Assembly (NCBI GenBank): GCA_023053545.1
Contig: JAKZAN010000012.1
Span: forward strand, 22,501-86,500
Reading direction: 5' to 3'
Source of the DNA: Lepidurus packardi
Taxonomy: Eukaryota; Arthropoda; Branchiopoda; Notostraca; Triopsidae
Length of the DNA: 64,000 nucleotides
Shown here: positions 50,138 to 64,000 of the stretch, one piece after another
Position numbering within the stretch: the first letter of the stretch is position 1
How the letters are laid out: each line of letters starts with the position of its first letter
Program-made: the position numbers and the translations under genes
The notes under the pieces: model-generated
What the model was told of the DNA's origin: nothing
What the model saw: only the letters and a program-made list of their open reading frames with translations
The model's database searches: none

Positions 50138-50876
50138 AAAGTTTCTTCTTTCCCCAACGGCCCTTTTCAGGGCCACCATCTAACTTCCGAAAGTTATTGC
50201 CGGTTTGGCTCCTACTCTTTGCGCTTATTATTGACTCTTTGCGACTTATTATTCGAATTTGACTCTTTGCGCTTATTATTCGAATCGAATTCGTGTTACA
50301 TAAAATGAAAAAGAAGCAATTTCTCACACACCCTAAATAAGTACGCTTGTTTGTTGCGGTAATGCCTTGGCAAGCCGCTACGAGTCCCTAAGCAGAGTGT
50401 ACTGCCTTCGAGTTCCGGCCTGAACCGTCAGGTAAACGGCGCTGTATAGCTTTTCTGGTTATCAGACAAGATAAAAGAAAACACGGAATAGCATAGAGTA
50501 GGAAGGAAGCCCGGCAGTAGCATACGAGTAAAGAGAGAAGCATACAAGAATAGAGTAGCACACGCAGGAGTTAAATACTTTACATGAAACAATTCCTCAA
50601 CTGAATTGACTTTTAAAAACGACGAACCTCACAAAGACTACCAAAGAAAAAGCCCTTTTCTCCCCCTGATAACTACTATCGCAAACGCGGAGAAAAACGA
50701 ATGAAAATGTATCCAGCAGTATGACTCGTTCGCGCCTGCTTGGGTGGTTTTCGATTTTGGACGCTACAGAAGCGTTTGCTTCTCCTATCAATAAACGCTG
50801 TCGTGGTTTTTAACTTTACAAAAGACGTGTTGGCCCTGAAAAGGGCCGTTGGTTTATTGGCAAAAGTGCAACTTGC

Positions 50877-51392
<516 letters not shown>

Positions 51393-51504
51393 CTATCTTC
51401 CCATTGGTTGCACTTAGCCATCAGCCTTGCCGTCCGTCGGGCTAGATCAAATAGGAGTAGGGCTTTACAGAACAAGCACACACCGGCTTTTGTTCCGTTC
51501 TTAA

Positions 51505-51831
<327 letters not shown>

Positions 51832-52736
51832 AATTGGGTTTGTTTTTGCCGTCTGACCCACCCCAACGGCCCTTTTCAGGGCCAACAATTGCGTCCCGAA
51901 AGCTTACAACTCAAAAGATATGGCTATTCATTAGAACATACTATTTCTGACCGTTTGTTATAAATCAGTGGAATTTATAACCGCCACCTAACCCCGAAAG
52001 CTGAGACTCTTAGCGTTGCTGCCCTTTTGTCCCATAAGCCGTCTGTTCGGTGCAGGCTCAGCACCGGGGTCGGGCTTAGTCAGCTCGCGTCCCAATTGGC
52101 ATAAATACTACTACATGGAACTTTTCTAAGTCTTACAGTGCAAAATCTTACATGTCGATAAACCTGGCTATTATTTATTCCACCCTCGCAATACAAACAG
52201 TAGGAAAATAAATCGACGAGAAAACGAGCAAAAGATCTCTTGCATTATGATTCATGGACAACAGCACAATGTTTGAAACTTGGATGGGTGACCAGTTTCC
52301 GATCTCGATGGGTGACTAGTTTCCGATCTCGATGTACCGGCCAAGGATCCAGTGTTAGAAGGCTGTAAAATGACAGCAGATGTTTTCTTTCGTAGACTGT
52401 ATTTCGAGCTTGCTTTTCAGATACCTTCTCAGAATCATGTCCAGAAAAAGCAGCATTGTTTTGCACTTTCCAGTGCGCATCCTGTAAGTGGAACACGATC
52501 CGTGCAGTTGCACAGGCAGGACTCAGTGTATAATATATAGACTGAGTGCAAACAATATTGCACCAATACAGCAACATTGCACCAATATTTTAGCAAGTGG
52601 AACGCACTTTAACGGCTCAGAAAGAAAAGTCTACAATTTCAGTGTATAAAAGAGTACTTGGTTGCAGAAGTCTTGGAATTGGCTGGCAATGCTGCCCGCG
52701 ACAAAAAAAAATATTTCCGTCTGAGAAGACGAAAAA

Positions 52737-52854
52737 GCCAACAGCACCCGGTGTTCCCAGGCGGTCACCCATCCAAGTACTGACCGGGCCCGACGCAGCT
52801 TGACTTCCAGGAGCTGACGAGTCTGGGTACATTCTGCGTGGTATGGCCGTTGGC
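52737..52854 (-). rRNA. 5S-19: 5S ribosomal RNA
   Basis: Identical to 5S-1; opens the first variant F unit. Confidence 0.96.
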
Positions 52855-53533
52855 ATCTAATGTAGATCATTAGCCAACTAAGAATCGCACTTGGTGTTGC
52901 GGTTATGCCTGAGCTGAGACGCGGTGCGTTATCTCACCTACCGCGAGATAAGCACCTACCGCGGTAATGCGAGGAATGTTCCAAAGCAAAGTGAAAAGTA
53001 CAGCCTGAAATCCTCAGATTCTAGTAGTTTACTTGTAGCACCTACAATGACATCTTGGTATACGCATTACTAACGCGTTCTGTTTTGGGCAAACAGTCCC
53101 CATTAAGCCCTGACTCTTCAGGGGCTGAGCATTTTCAAAGATAGACGCGTGTTCAATATCGATTTTTCCCTTGTAGATGATCGACTATCATTTGCAACTG
53201 TTCAAAAATCTACGCCTTGAAGGAACACGATCACGAATGGATGACACAGGCCGAAGGAATGCTATGAGTCCCGGCCTGACCCGCTCTTCGGCCTAACCCG
53301 TCCACCAACAACGCTTTTCGGGTTCTCAGACATGACGACACTCGGGAGTAAAGTAGCGTACGGAATAGTCAAATGTGTGTGTATTCAAAATCTCTCCAGT
53401 GTCGATATTTAAAACAGCAACCTTAAAATTATCTGTTCGGAAAGACATAAGTAAAGCAAGTAGTTTGAACTTTCATCAAGAAATTGGTTGGCCCTGAAAA
53501 GGGCCGTTGGGTTTTTCTTCCAGGCGAAAGCTC

Positions 53534-53905
53534 TTACTTGGAGCTAGTGTACTTGGTGACGGCTTTAGTGCCTTCACTGACGGCATGCTTAGCCAACTCA
53601 CCGGGCAGTAGCAGACGAACGGCCGTCTGGATTTCCCGACTGGTTATGGTCGAGCGTTTGTTGTAGTGGGCCAAACGGGAAGCTTCGGCCGCAATGCGCT
53701 CAAAAATGTCATTGACAAAGCTGTTCATGATACTCATGGCTTTGCTGGAAACGCCGGTGTCAGGGTGAACTTGTTTGAGCACTTTGTAAATGTAGATAGC
53801 ATAGCTCTCCTTCCTGCGGCGCTTCTTCTTCTTGTCGGTCTTGGAAATGTTCTTCTGGGCCTTGCCCGCCTTCTTGGCTGCTTTACCGCTTGTCTTGGGA
53901 GGCAT
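53534..53905 (-). CDS. H2B: Histone H2B (copy 10)
   Basis: Protein identical to copy 1; its own TATATATT box is unchanged. Stem-loop 53490-53505. Confidence 0.98.
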   Translation of the reverse strand: MPPKTSGKAAKKAGKAQKNISKTDKKKKRRRKESYAIYIYKVLKQVHPDTGVSSKAMSIMNSFVNDIFERIAAEASRLAHYNKRSTITSREIQTAVRLLLPGELAKHAVSEGTKAVTKYTSSK

Positions 53906-54051
53906 TGTGCACCACTGTTCGAGTCACAAATTCACCGACCCCAATATATACTTCCCTGCAGCTCAGCCTGGTACACGGCAAGGAACTGCGCGACCGCTGA
54001 TTGGGTGGAAGGGGGCCCAGCCGAGGTCCTGCCGGAGACCGGTGAGTCGCC

Positions 54052-54058
54052 TATGAAG
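54052..54058 (+). promoter_or_regulatory. Mutated H2A TATA box, TATGAAG
   Basis: G at 54055 replaces the fourth A-box base of TATAAAG. The same change is at 58432 and 62809. It should weaken TBP binding. Confidence 0.85.
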
Positions 54059-54139
54059 CGTGGGTACTATGGAAAACATGACACTAGAAGACTTGGGCGA
54101 GCGAAACCCGTTCCCCCATTCTATTTCAATTTTTCAACC

Positions 54140-54514
54140 ATGTCTGGTCGCGGCAAAGGAGGCAAAGTTAAGGGCAAGTCCAAGTCGCGCTCCAACCGTG
54201 CCGGGCTTCAGTTCCCCGTCGGTCGCATCCATCGTTTGCTTCGCAAAGGCAATTATGCCGAGCGTGTCGGAGCTGGCGCACCCGTGTATTTGGCTGCTGT
54301 TATGGAGTACTTGGCTGCAGAAGTCTTGGAATTGGCTGGCAATGCTGCCCGCGACAACAAAAAGTCTCGTATTATTCCCCGTCACTTGCAGTTGGCCATC
54401 CGCAACGACGAAGAGTTAAACAAGCTCTTGTCCGGCGTTACCATTGCCCAAGGCGGAGTGCTCCCCAACATCCAAGCGGTGCTGCTGCCTAAGAAAACTG
54501 AAAAGAAAGCCTAA
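54140..54514 (+). CDS. H2A: Histone H2A (copy 10, variant promoter)
   Basis: Protein identical to the 13013 copy; stem-loop 54536-54551. Its TATA box is TATGAAG, so expression may be lower. Confidence 0.97.
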   Translation: MSGRGKGGKVKGKSKSRSNRAGLQFPVGRIHRLLRKGNYAERVGAGAPVYLAAVMEYLAAEVLELAGNAARDNKKSRIIPRHLQLAIRNDEELNKLLSGVTIAQGGVLPNIQAVLLPKKTEKKA

Positions 54515-55253
54515 AAAGTTTCTTCTTTCCCCAACGGCCCTTTTCAGGGCCACCATCTAACTTCCGAAAGTTATTGCCGGTTTGGCTCCTACTCTTTGCG
54601 CTTATTATTGACTCTTTGCGACTTATTATTCGAATTTGACTCTTTGCGCTTATTATTCGAATCGAATTCGTGTTACATAAAATGAAAAAGAAGCAATTTC
54701 TCACACACCCTAAATAAGTACGCTTGTTTGTTGCGGTAATGCCTTGGCAAGCCGCTACGAGTCCCTAAGCAGAGTGTACTGCCTTCGAGTTCCGGCCTGA
54801 ACCGTCAGGTAAACGGCGCTGTATAGCTTTTCTGGTTATCAGACAAGATAAAAGAAAACACGGAATAGCATAGAGTAGGAAGGAAGCCCGGCAGTAGCAT
54901 ACGAGTAAAGAGAGAAGCATACAAGAATAGAGTAGCACACGCAGGAGTTAAATACTTTACATGAAACAATTCCTCAACTGAATTGACTTTTAAAAACGAC
55001 GAACCTCACAAAGACTACCAAAGAAAAAGCCCTTTTCTCCCCCTGATAACTACTATCGCAAACGCGGAGAAAAACGAATGAAAATGTATCCAGCAGTATG
55101 ACTCGTTCGCGCCTGCTTGGGTGGTTTTCGATTTTGGACGCTACAGAAGCGTTTGCTTCTCCTATCAATAAACGCTGTCGTGGTTTTTAACTTTACAAAA
55201 GACGTGTTGGCCCTGAAAAGGGCCGTTGGTTTATTGGCAAAAGTGCAACTTGC

Positions 55254-55769
<516 letters not shown>

Positions 55770-55881
55770 CTATCTTCCCATTGGTTGCACCTAGCCATCA
55801 GCCTTGCCGTCCGTCGGGCTAGATCAAATAGGAGTAGGGCTTTACAGAACAAGCACACACCGGCTTTTGTTCCGTTCTTAA

Positions 55882-56208
<327 letters not shown>

Positions 56209-57113
56209 AATTGGGTTTGTTTTTGCCGTCTGACCCACCCCAACGGCCCTTTTCAGGGCCAACAATTGCGTCCCGAAAGCTTACAACTCAAAAGATATGG
56301 CTATTCATTAGAACATACTATTTCTGACCGTTTGTTATAAATCAGTGGAATTTATAACCGCCACCTAACCCCGAAAGCTGAGACTCTTAGCGTTGCTGCC
56401 CTTTTGTCCCATAAGCCGTCTGTTCGGTGCAGGCTCAGCACCGGGGTCGGGCTTAGTCAGCTCGCGTCCCAATTGGCATAAATACTACTACATGGAACTT
56501 TTCTAAGTCTTACAGTGCAAAATCTTACATGTCGATAAACCTGGCTATTATTTATTCCACCCTCGCAATACAAACAGTAGGAAAATAAATCGACGAGAAA
56601 ACGAGCAAAAGATCTCTTGCATTATGATTCATGGACAACAGCACAATGTTTGAAACTTGGATGGGTGACCAGTTTCCGATCTCGATGGGTGACTAGTTTC
56701 CGATCTCGATGTACCGGCCAAGGATCCAGTGTTAGAAGGCTGTAAAATGACAGCAGATGTTTTCTTTCGTAGACTGTATTTCGAGCTTGCTTTTCAGATA
56801 CCTTCTCAGAATCATGTCCAGAAAAAGCAGCATTGTTTTGCACTTTCCAGTGCGCATCCTGTAAGTGGAACACGATCCGTGCAGTTGCACAGGCAGGACT
56901 CAGTGTATAATATATAGACTGAGTGCAAACAATATTGCACCAATACAGCAACATTGCACCAATATTTTAGCAAGTGGAACGCACTTTAACGGCTCAGAAA
57001 GAAAAGTCTACAATTTCAGTGTATAAAAGAGTACTTGGTTGCAGAAGTCTTGGAATTGGCTGGCAATGCTGCCCGCGACAAAAAAAAATATTTCCGTCTG
57101 AGAAGACGAAAAA

Positions 57114-57231
57114 GCCAACAGCACCCGGTGTTCCCAGGCGGTCACCCATCCAAGTACTGACCGGGCCCGACGCAGCTTGACTTCCAGGAGCTGACGAGTC
57201 TGGGTACATTCTGCGTGGTATGGCCGTTGGC
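57114..57231 (-). rRNA. 5S-20: 5S ribosomal RNA
   Basis: Identical to 5S-1; opens the second variant F unit. Confidence 0.96.
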
Positions 57232-57910
57232 ATCTAATGTAGATCATTAGCCAACTAAGAATCGCACTTGGTGTTGCGGTTATGCCTGAGCTGAGACGCG
57301 GTGCGTTATCTCACCTACCGCGAGATAAGCACCTACCGCGGTAATGCGAGGAATGTTCCAAAGCAAAGTGAAAAGTACAGCCTGAAATCCTCAGATTCTA
57401 GTAGTTTACTTGTAGCACCTACAATGACATCTTGGTATACGCATTACTAACGCGTTCTGTTTTGGGCAAACAGTCCCCATTAAGCCCTGACTCTTCAGGG
57501 GCTGAGCATTTTCAAAGATAGACGCGTGTTCAATATCGATTTTTCCCTTGTAGATGATCGACTATCATTTGCAACTGTTCAAAAATCTACGCCTTGAAGG
57601 AACACGATCACGAATGGATGACACAGGCCGAAGGAATGCTATGAGTCCCGGCCTGACCCGCTCTTCGGCCTAACCCGTCCACCAACAACGCTTTTCGGGT
57701 TCTCAGACATGACGACACTCGGGAGTAAAGTAGCGTACGGAATAGTCAAATGTGTGTGTATTCAAAATCTCTCCAGTGTCGATATTTAAAACAGCAACCT
57801 TAAAATTATCTGTTCGGAAAGACATAAGTAAAGCAAGTAGTTTGAACTTTCATCAAGAAATTGGTTGGCCCTGAAAAGGGCCGTTGGGTTTTTCTTCCAG
57901 GCGAAAGCTC

Positions 57911-58282
57911 TTACTTGGAGCTAGTGTACTTGGTGACGGCTTTAGTGCCTTCACTGACGGCATGCTTAGCCAACTCACCGGGCAGTAGCAGACGAACGGC
58001 CGTCTGGATTTCCCGACTGGTTATGGTCGAGCGTTTGTTGTAGTGGGCCAAACGGGAAGCTTCGGCCGCAATGCGCTCAAAAATGTCATTGACAAAGCTG
58101 TTCATGATACTCATGGCTTTGCTGGAAACGCCGGTGTCAGGGTGAACTTGTTTGAGCACTTTGTAAATGTAGATAGCATAGCTCTCCTTCCTGCGGCGCT
58201 TCTTCTTCTTGTCGGTCTTGGAAATGTTCTTCTGGGCCTTGCCCGCCTTCTTGGCTGCTTTACCGCTTGTCTTGGGAGGCAT
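57911..58282 (-). CDS. H2B: Histone H2B (copy 11)
   Basis: Protein identical to copy 1; stem-loop 57867-57882. Confidence 0.98.
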   Translation of the reverse strand: MPPKTSGKAAKKAGKAQKNISKTDKKKKRRRKESYAIYIYKVLKQVHPDTGVSSKAMSIMNSFVNDIFERIAAEASRLAHYNKRSTITSREIQTAVRLLLPGELAKHAVSEGTKAVTKYTSSK

Positions 58283-58428
58283 TGTGCACCACTGTTCGAG
58301 TCACAAATTCACCGACCCCAATATATACTTCCCTGCAGCTCAGCCTGGTACACGGCAAGGAACTGCGCGACCGCTGATTGGGTGGAAGGGGGCCCAGCCG
58401 AGGTCCTGCCGGAGACCGGTGAGTCGCC

Positions 58429-58435
58429 TATGAAG
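58429..58435 (+). promoter_or_regulatory. Mutated H2A TATA box, TATGAAG (second)
   Basis: Same A-to-G change as at 54055, here at 58432. Confidence 0.85.
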
Positions 58436-58516
58436 CGTGGGTACTATGGAAAACATGACACTAGAAGACTTGGGCGAGCGAAACCCGTTCCCCCATTCTA
58501 TTTCAATTTTTCAACC

Positions 58517-58891
58517 ATGTCTGGTCGCGGCAAAGGAGGCAAAGTTAAGGGCAAGTCCAAGTCGCGCTCCAACCGTGCCGGGCTTCAGTTCCCCGTCGGT
58601 CGCATCCATCGTTTGCTTCGCAAAGGCAATTATGCCGAGCGTGTCGGAGCTGGCGCACCCGTGTATTTGGCTGCTGTTATGGAGTACTTGGCTGCAGAAG
58701 TCTTGGAATTGGCTGGCAATGCTGCCCGCGACAACAAAAAGTCTCGTATTATTCCCCGTCACTTGCAGTTGGCCATCCGCAACGACGAAGAGTTAAACAA
58801 GCTCTTGTCCGGCGTTACCATTGCCCAAGGCGGAGTGCTCCCCAACATCCAAGCGGTGCTGCTGCCTAAGAAAACTGAAAAGAAAGCCTAA
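58517..58891 (+). CDS. H2A: Histone H2A (copy 11, variant promoter)
   Basis: Protein identical to the 13013 copy; stem-loop 58913-58928. Confidence 0.97.
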   Translation: MSGRGKGGKVKGKSKSRSNRAGLQFPVGRIHRLLRKGNYAERVGAGAPVYLAAVMEYLAAEVLELAGNAARDNKKSRIIPRHLQLAIRNDEELNKLLSGVTIAQGGVLPNIQAVLLPKKTEKKA

Positions 58892-59630
58892 AAAGTTTCT
58901 TCTTTCCCCAACGGCCCTTTTCAGGGCCACCATCTAACTTCCGAAAGTTATTGCCGGTTTGGCTCCTACTCTTTGCGCTTATTATTGACTCTTTGCGACT
59001 TATTATTCGAATTTGACTCTTTGCGCTTATTATTCGAATCGAATTCGTGTTACATAAAATGAAAAAGAAGCAATTTCTCACACACCCTAAATAAGTACGC
59101 TTGTTTGTTGCGGTAATGCCTTGGCAAGCCGCTACGAGTCCCTAAGCAGAGTGTACTGCCTTCGAGTTCCGGCCTGAACCGTCAGGTAAACGGCGCTGTA
59201 TAGCTTTTCTGGTTATCAGACAAGATAAAAGAAAACACGGAATAGCATAGAGTAGGAAGGAAGCCCGGCAGTAGCATACGAGTAAAGAGAGAAGCATACA
59301 AGAATAGAGTAGCACACGCAGGAGTTAAATACTTTACATGAAACAATTCCTCAACTGAATTGACTTTTAAAAACGACGAACCTCACAAAGACTACCAAAG
59401 AAAAAGCCCTTTTCTCCCCCTGATAACTACTATCGCAAACGCGGAGAAAAACGAATGAAAATGTATCCAGCAGTATGACTCGTTCGCGCCTGCTTGGGTG
59501 GTTTTCGATTTTGGACGCTACAGAAGCGTTTGCTTCTCCTATCAATAAACGCTGTCGTGGTTTTTAACTTTACAAAAGACGTGTTGGCCCTGAAAAGGGC
59601 CGTTGGTTTATTGGCAAAAGTGCAACTTGC

Positions 59631-60146
<516 letters not shown>

Positions 60147-60258
60147 CTATCTTCCCATTGGTTGCACCTAGCCATCAGCCTTGCCGTCCGTCGGGCTAGA
60201 TCAAATAGGAGTAGGGCTTTACAGAACAAGCACACACCGGCTTTTGTTCCGTTCTTAA

Positions 60259-60585
<327 letters not shown>

Positions 60586-61490
60586 AATTGGGTTTGTTTT
60601 TGCCGTCTGACCCACCCCAACGGCCCTTTTCAGGGCCAACAATTGCGTCCCGAAAGCTTACAACTCAAAAGATATGGCTATTCATTAGAACATACTATTT
60701 CTGACCGTTTGTTATAAATCAGTGGAATTTATAACCGCCACCTAACCCCGAAAGCTGAGACTCTTAGCGTTGCTGCCCTTTTGTCCCATAAGCCGTCTGT
60801 TCGGTGCAGGCTCAGCACCGGGGTCGGGCTTAGTCAGCTCGCGTCCCAATTGGCATAAATACTACTACATGGAACTTTTCTAAGTCTTACAGTGCAAAAT
60901 CTTACATGTCGATAAACCTGGCTATTATTTATTCCACCCTCGCAATACAAACAGTAGGAAAATAAATCGACGAGAAAACGAGCAAAAGATCTCTTGCATT
61001 ATGATTCATGGACAACAGCACAATGTTTGAAACTTGGATGGGTGACCAGTTTCCGATCTCGATGGGTGACTAGTTTCCGATCTCGATGTACCGGCCAAGG
61101 ATCCAGTGTTAGAAGGCTGTAAAATGACAGCAGATGTTTTCTTTCGTAGACTGTATTTCGAGCTTGCTTTTCAGATACCTTCTCAGAATCATGTCCAGAA
61201 AAAGCAGCATTGTTTTGCACTTTCCAGTGCGCATCCTGTAAGTGGAACACGATCCGTGCAGTTGCACAGGCAGGACTCAGTGTATAATATATAGACTGAG
61301 TGCAAACAATATTGCACCAATACAGCAACATTGCACCAATATTTTAGCAAGTGGAACGCACTTTAACGGCTCAGAAAGAAAAGTCTACAATTTCAGTGTA
61401 TAAAAGAGTACTTGGTTGCAGAAGTCTTGGAATTGGCTGGCAATGCTGCCCGCGACAAAAAAAAATATTTCCGTCTGAGAAGACGAAAAA

Positions 61491-61608
61491 GCCAACAGCA
61501 CCCGGTGTTCCCAGGCGGTCACCCATCCAAGTACTGACCGGGCCCGACGCAGCTTGACTTCCAGGAGCTGACGAGTCTGGGTACATTCTGCGTGGTATGG
61601 CCGTTGGC
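61491..61608 (-). rRNA. 5S-21: 5S ribosomal RNA
   Basis: Identical to 5S-1; opens the last unit, cut by the window edge. Confidence 0.96.
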
Positions 61609-62287
61609 ATCTAATGTAGATCATTAGCCAACTAAGAATCGCACTTGGTGTTGCGGTTATGCCTGAGCTGAGACGCGGTGCGTTATCTCACCTACCGCGA
61701 GATAAGCACCTACCGCGGTAATGCGAGGAATGTTCCAAAGCAAAGTGAAAAGTACAGCCTGAAATCCTCAGATTCTAGTAGTTTACTTGTAGCACCTACA
61801 ATGACATCTTGGTATACGCATTACTAACGCGTTCTGTTTTGGGCAAACAGTCCCCATTAAGCCCTGACTCTTCAGGGGCTGAGCATTTTCAAAGATAGAC
61901 GCGTGTTCAATATCGATTTTTCCCTTGTAGATGATCGACTATCATTTGCAACTGTTCAAAAATCTACGCCTTGAAGGAACACGATCACGAATGGATGACA
62001 CAGGCCGAAGGAATGCTATGAGTCCCGGCCTGACCCGCTCTTCGGCCTAACCCGTCCACCAACAACGCTTTTCGGGTTCTCAGACATGACGACACTCGGG
62101 AGTAAAGTAGCGTACGGAATAGTCAAATGTGTGTGTATTCAAAATCTCTCCAGTGTCGATATTTAAAACAGCAACCTTAAAATTATCTGTTCGGAAAGAC
62201 ATAAGTAAAGCAAGTAGTTTGAACTTTCATCAAGAAATTGGTTGGCCCTGAAAAGGGCCGTTGGGTTTTTCTTCCAGGCGAAAGCTC

Positions 62288-62659
62288 TTACTTGGAGCTA
62301 GTGTACTTGGTGACGGCTTTAGTGCCTTCACTGACGGCATGCTTAGCCAACTCACCGGGCAGTAGCAGACGAACGGCCGTCTGGATTTCCCGACTGGTTA
62401 TGGTCGAGCGTTTGTTGTAGTGGGCCAAACGGGAAGCTTCGGCCGCAATGCGCTCAAAAATGTCATTGACAAAGCTGTTCATGATACTCATGGCTTTGCT
62501 GGAAACGCCGGTGTCAGGGTGAACTTGTTTGAGCACTTTGTAAATGTAGATAGCATAGCTCTCCTTCCTGCGGCGCTTCTTCTTCTTGTCGGTCTTGGAA
62601 ATGTTCTTCTGGGCCTTGCCCGCCTTCTTGGCTGCTTTACCGCTTGTCTTGGGAGGCAT
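62288..62659 (-). CDS. H2B: Histone H2B (copy 12)
   Basis: Protein identical to copy 1; stem-loop 62244-62259. Confidence 0.98.
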   Translation of the reverse strand: MPPKTSGKAAKKAGKAQKNISKTDKKKKRRRKESYAIYIYKVLKQVHPDTGVSSKAMSIMNSFVNDIFERIAAEASRLAHYNKRSTITSREIQTAVRLLLPGELAKHAVSEGTKAVTKYTSSK

Positions 62660-62805
62660 TGTGCACCACTGTTCGAGTCACAAATTCACCGACCCCAATA
62701 TATACTTCCCTGCAGCTCAGCCTGGTACACGGCAAGGAACTGCGCGACCGCTGATTGGGTGGAAGGGGGCCCAGCCGAGGTCCTGCCGGAGACCGGTGAG
62801 TCGCC

Positions 62806-62812
62806 TATGAAG
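62806..62812 (+). promoter_or_regulatory. Mutated H2A TATA box, TATGAAG (third)
   Basis: Same A-to-G change as at 54055, here at 62809. Confidence 0.85.
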
Positions 62813-62893
62813 CGTGGGTACTATGGAAAACATGACACTAGAAGACTTGGGCGAGCGAAACCCGTTCCCCCATTCTATTTCAATTTTTCAACC

Positions 62894-63268
62894 ATGTCTG
62901 GTCGCGGCAAAGGAGGCAAAGTTAAGGGCAAGTCCAAGTCGCGCTCCAACCGTGCCGGGCTTCAGTTCCCCGTCGGTCGCATCCATCGTTTGCTTCGCAA
63001 AGGCAATTATGCCGAGCGTGTCGGAGCTGGCGCACCCGTGTATTTGGCTGCTGTTATGGAGTACTTGGCTGCAGAAGTCTTGGAATTGGCTGGCAATGCT
63101 GCCCGCGACAACAAAAAGTCTCGTATTATTCCCCGTCACTTGCAGTTGGCCATCCGCAACGACGAAGAGTTAAACAAGCTCTTGTCCGGCGTTACCATTG
63201 CCCAAGGCGGAGTGCTCCCCAACATCCAAGCGGTGCTGCTGCCTAAGAAAACTGAAAAGAAAGCCTAA
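62894..63268 (+). CDS. H2A: Histone H2A (copy 12, variant promoter)
   Basis: Protein identical to the 13013 copy; stem-loop 63290-63305. Confidence 0.97.
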   Translation: MSGRGKGGKVKGKSKSRSNRAGLQFPVGRIHRLLRKGNYAERVGAGAPVYLAAVMEYLAAEVLELAGNAARDNKKSRIIPRHLQLAIRNDEELNKLLSGVTIAQGGVLPNIQAVLLPKKTEKKA

Positions 63269-63962
63269 AAAGTTTCTTCTTTCCCCAACGGCCCTTTTCA
63301 GGGCCACCATCTAACTTCCGAAAGTTATTGCCGGTTTGGCTCCTACTCTTTGCGCTTATTATTGACTCTTTGCGACTTATTATTCGAATTTGACTCTTTG
63401 CGCTTATTATTCGAATCGAATTCGTGTTACATAAAATGAAAAAGAAGCAATTTCTCACACACCCTAAATAAGTACGCTTGTTTGTTGCGGTAATGCCTTG
63501 GCAAGCCGCTACGAGTCCCTAAGCAGAGTGTACTGCCTTCGAGTTCCGGCCTGAACCGTCAGGTAAACGGCGCTGTATAGCTTTTCTGGTTATCAGACAA
63601 GATAAAAGAAAACACGGAATAGCATAGAGTAGGAAGGAAGCCCGGCAGTAGCATACGAGTAAAGAGAGAAGCATACAAGAATAGAGTAGCACACGCAGGA
63701 GTTAAATACTTTACATGAAACAATTCCTCAACTGAATTGACTTTTAAAAACGACGAACCTCACAAAGACTACCAAAAAAAAAGCCCTTTTCTCCCCCTGA
63801 TAACTACTATCGCAAACGCGGAGAAAAACGAATGAAAATGTATCCAGCAGTATGACTCGTTCGCGCCTGCTTGGGTGGTTTTCGATTTTGGACGCTACAG
63901 AAGCGTTTGCTTCTCCTATCAATAAACGCTGTCGTGGTTTTTAACTTTACAAAAGACGTGTT

Positions 63963-63978
63963 GGCCCTGAAAAGGGCC
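63963..63978 (-). terminator. 3' stem-loop of the next H3 gene (gene outside window)
   Basis: The stem-loop matches the H3 ones; by unit spacing the H3 stop codon would be at 64008, outside the window. Confidence 0.85.
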
Positions 63979-64000
63979 GTTGGTTTATTGGCAAAAGTGC

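Overview
The window is eukaryotic and almost certainly from an arthropod, probably a crustacean. The H2B N-terminus ([20 protein letters not shown]) and the H4 start (MTGRGKG) are of arthropod type. The genes are intronless, replication-dependent histone genes with metazoan 3' stem-loops. Linkage of 5S rRNA genes to histone genes in one tandem repeat is known from crustaceans such as Artemia and Asellus. The species itself cannot be read from the sequence.

Layout. Positions 1-4479 hold a non-LTR retrotransposon (LINE) on the minus strand, cut by the left window edge. It has a gag-like ORF1 and an uninterrupted endonuclease/reverse transcriptase ORF2. Its 5' end sits inside a 5S rRNA gene, exactly after 5S nucleotide 55. 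From 4480 to 64000 the window is a tandem 5S/histone array. Numbering 5S genes from the left, there is one truncated copy (5S-0) and 21 complete copies (5S-1 to 5S-21), all on the minus strand.

Two kinds of repeat unit alternate. The full unit (F, about 4377 bp) reads, left to right: 5S(-), spacer, H2B(-)/H2A(+) from one divergent promoter, spacer, H3(-)/H4(+) from a second divergent promoter, spacer. There is no H1 gene. The mini unit (M, about 1361 bp) has the 5S gene but has lost the whole histone quartet except the last codons and 3' stem-loop of H2B; 182 bp of other sequence fills the gap. F-M-M triplets of 7099 bp form a higher-order repeat at 22686-29784, 34162-41260 and 41261-48359. 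Two further F derivatives occur. A 1747-bp unit fuses H2A into the next 5S gene (9863-11609). Two 3349-bp units have lost H3 and the first 59 codons of H4 (15988-22685).

Gene count: 12 H2B, 11 intact H2A plus one H2A/5S chimera, 8 H3, 8 H4 plus two H4 3' fragments, 21 complete 5S genes. All intact copies of each histone encode the same protein, the signature of concerted evolution. The H2A/H2B and H3/H4 pairs supply S-phase nucleosome histones, whose mRNAs end at a stem-loop followed by a GAAAG-type downstream element. The 5S genes are Pol III genes with internal promoters and T-run terminators. The last three F units form a sub-family with a point change in the H2A TATA box. Because units are nearly identical, exact copy number and order depend on assembly quality.
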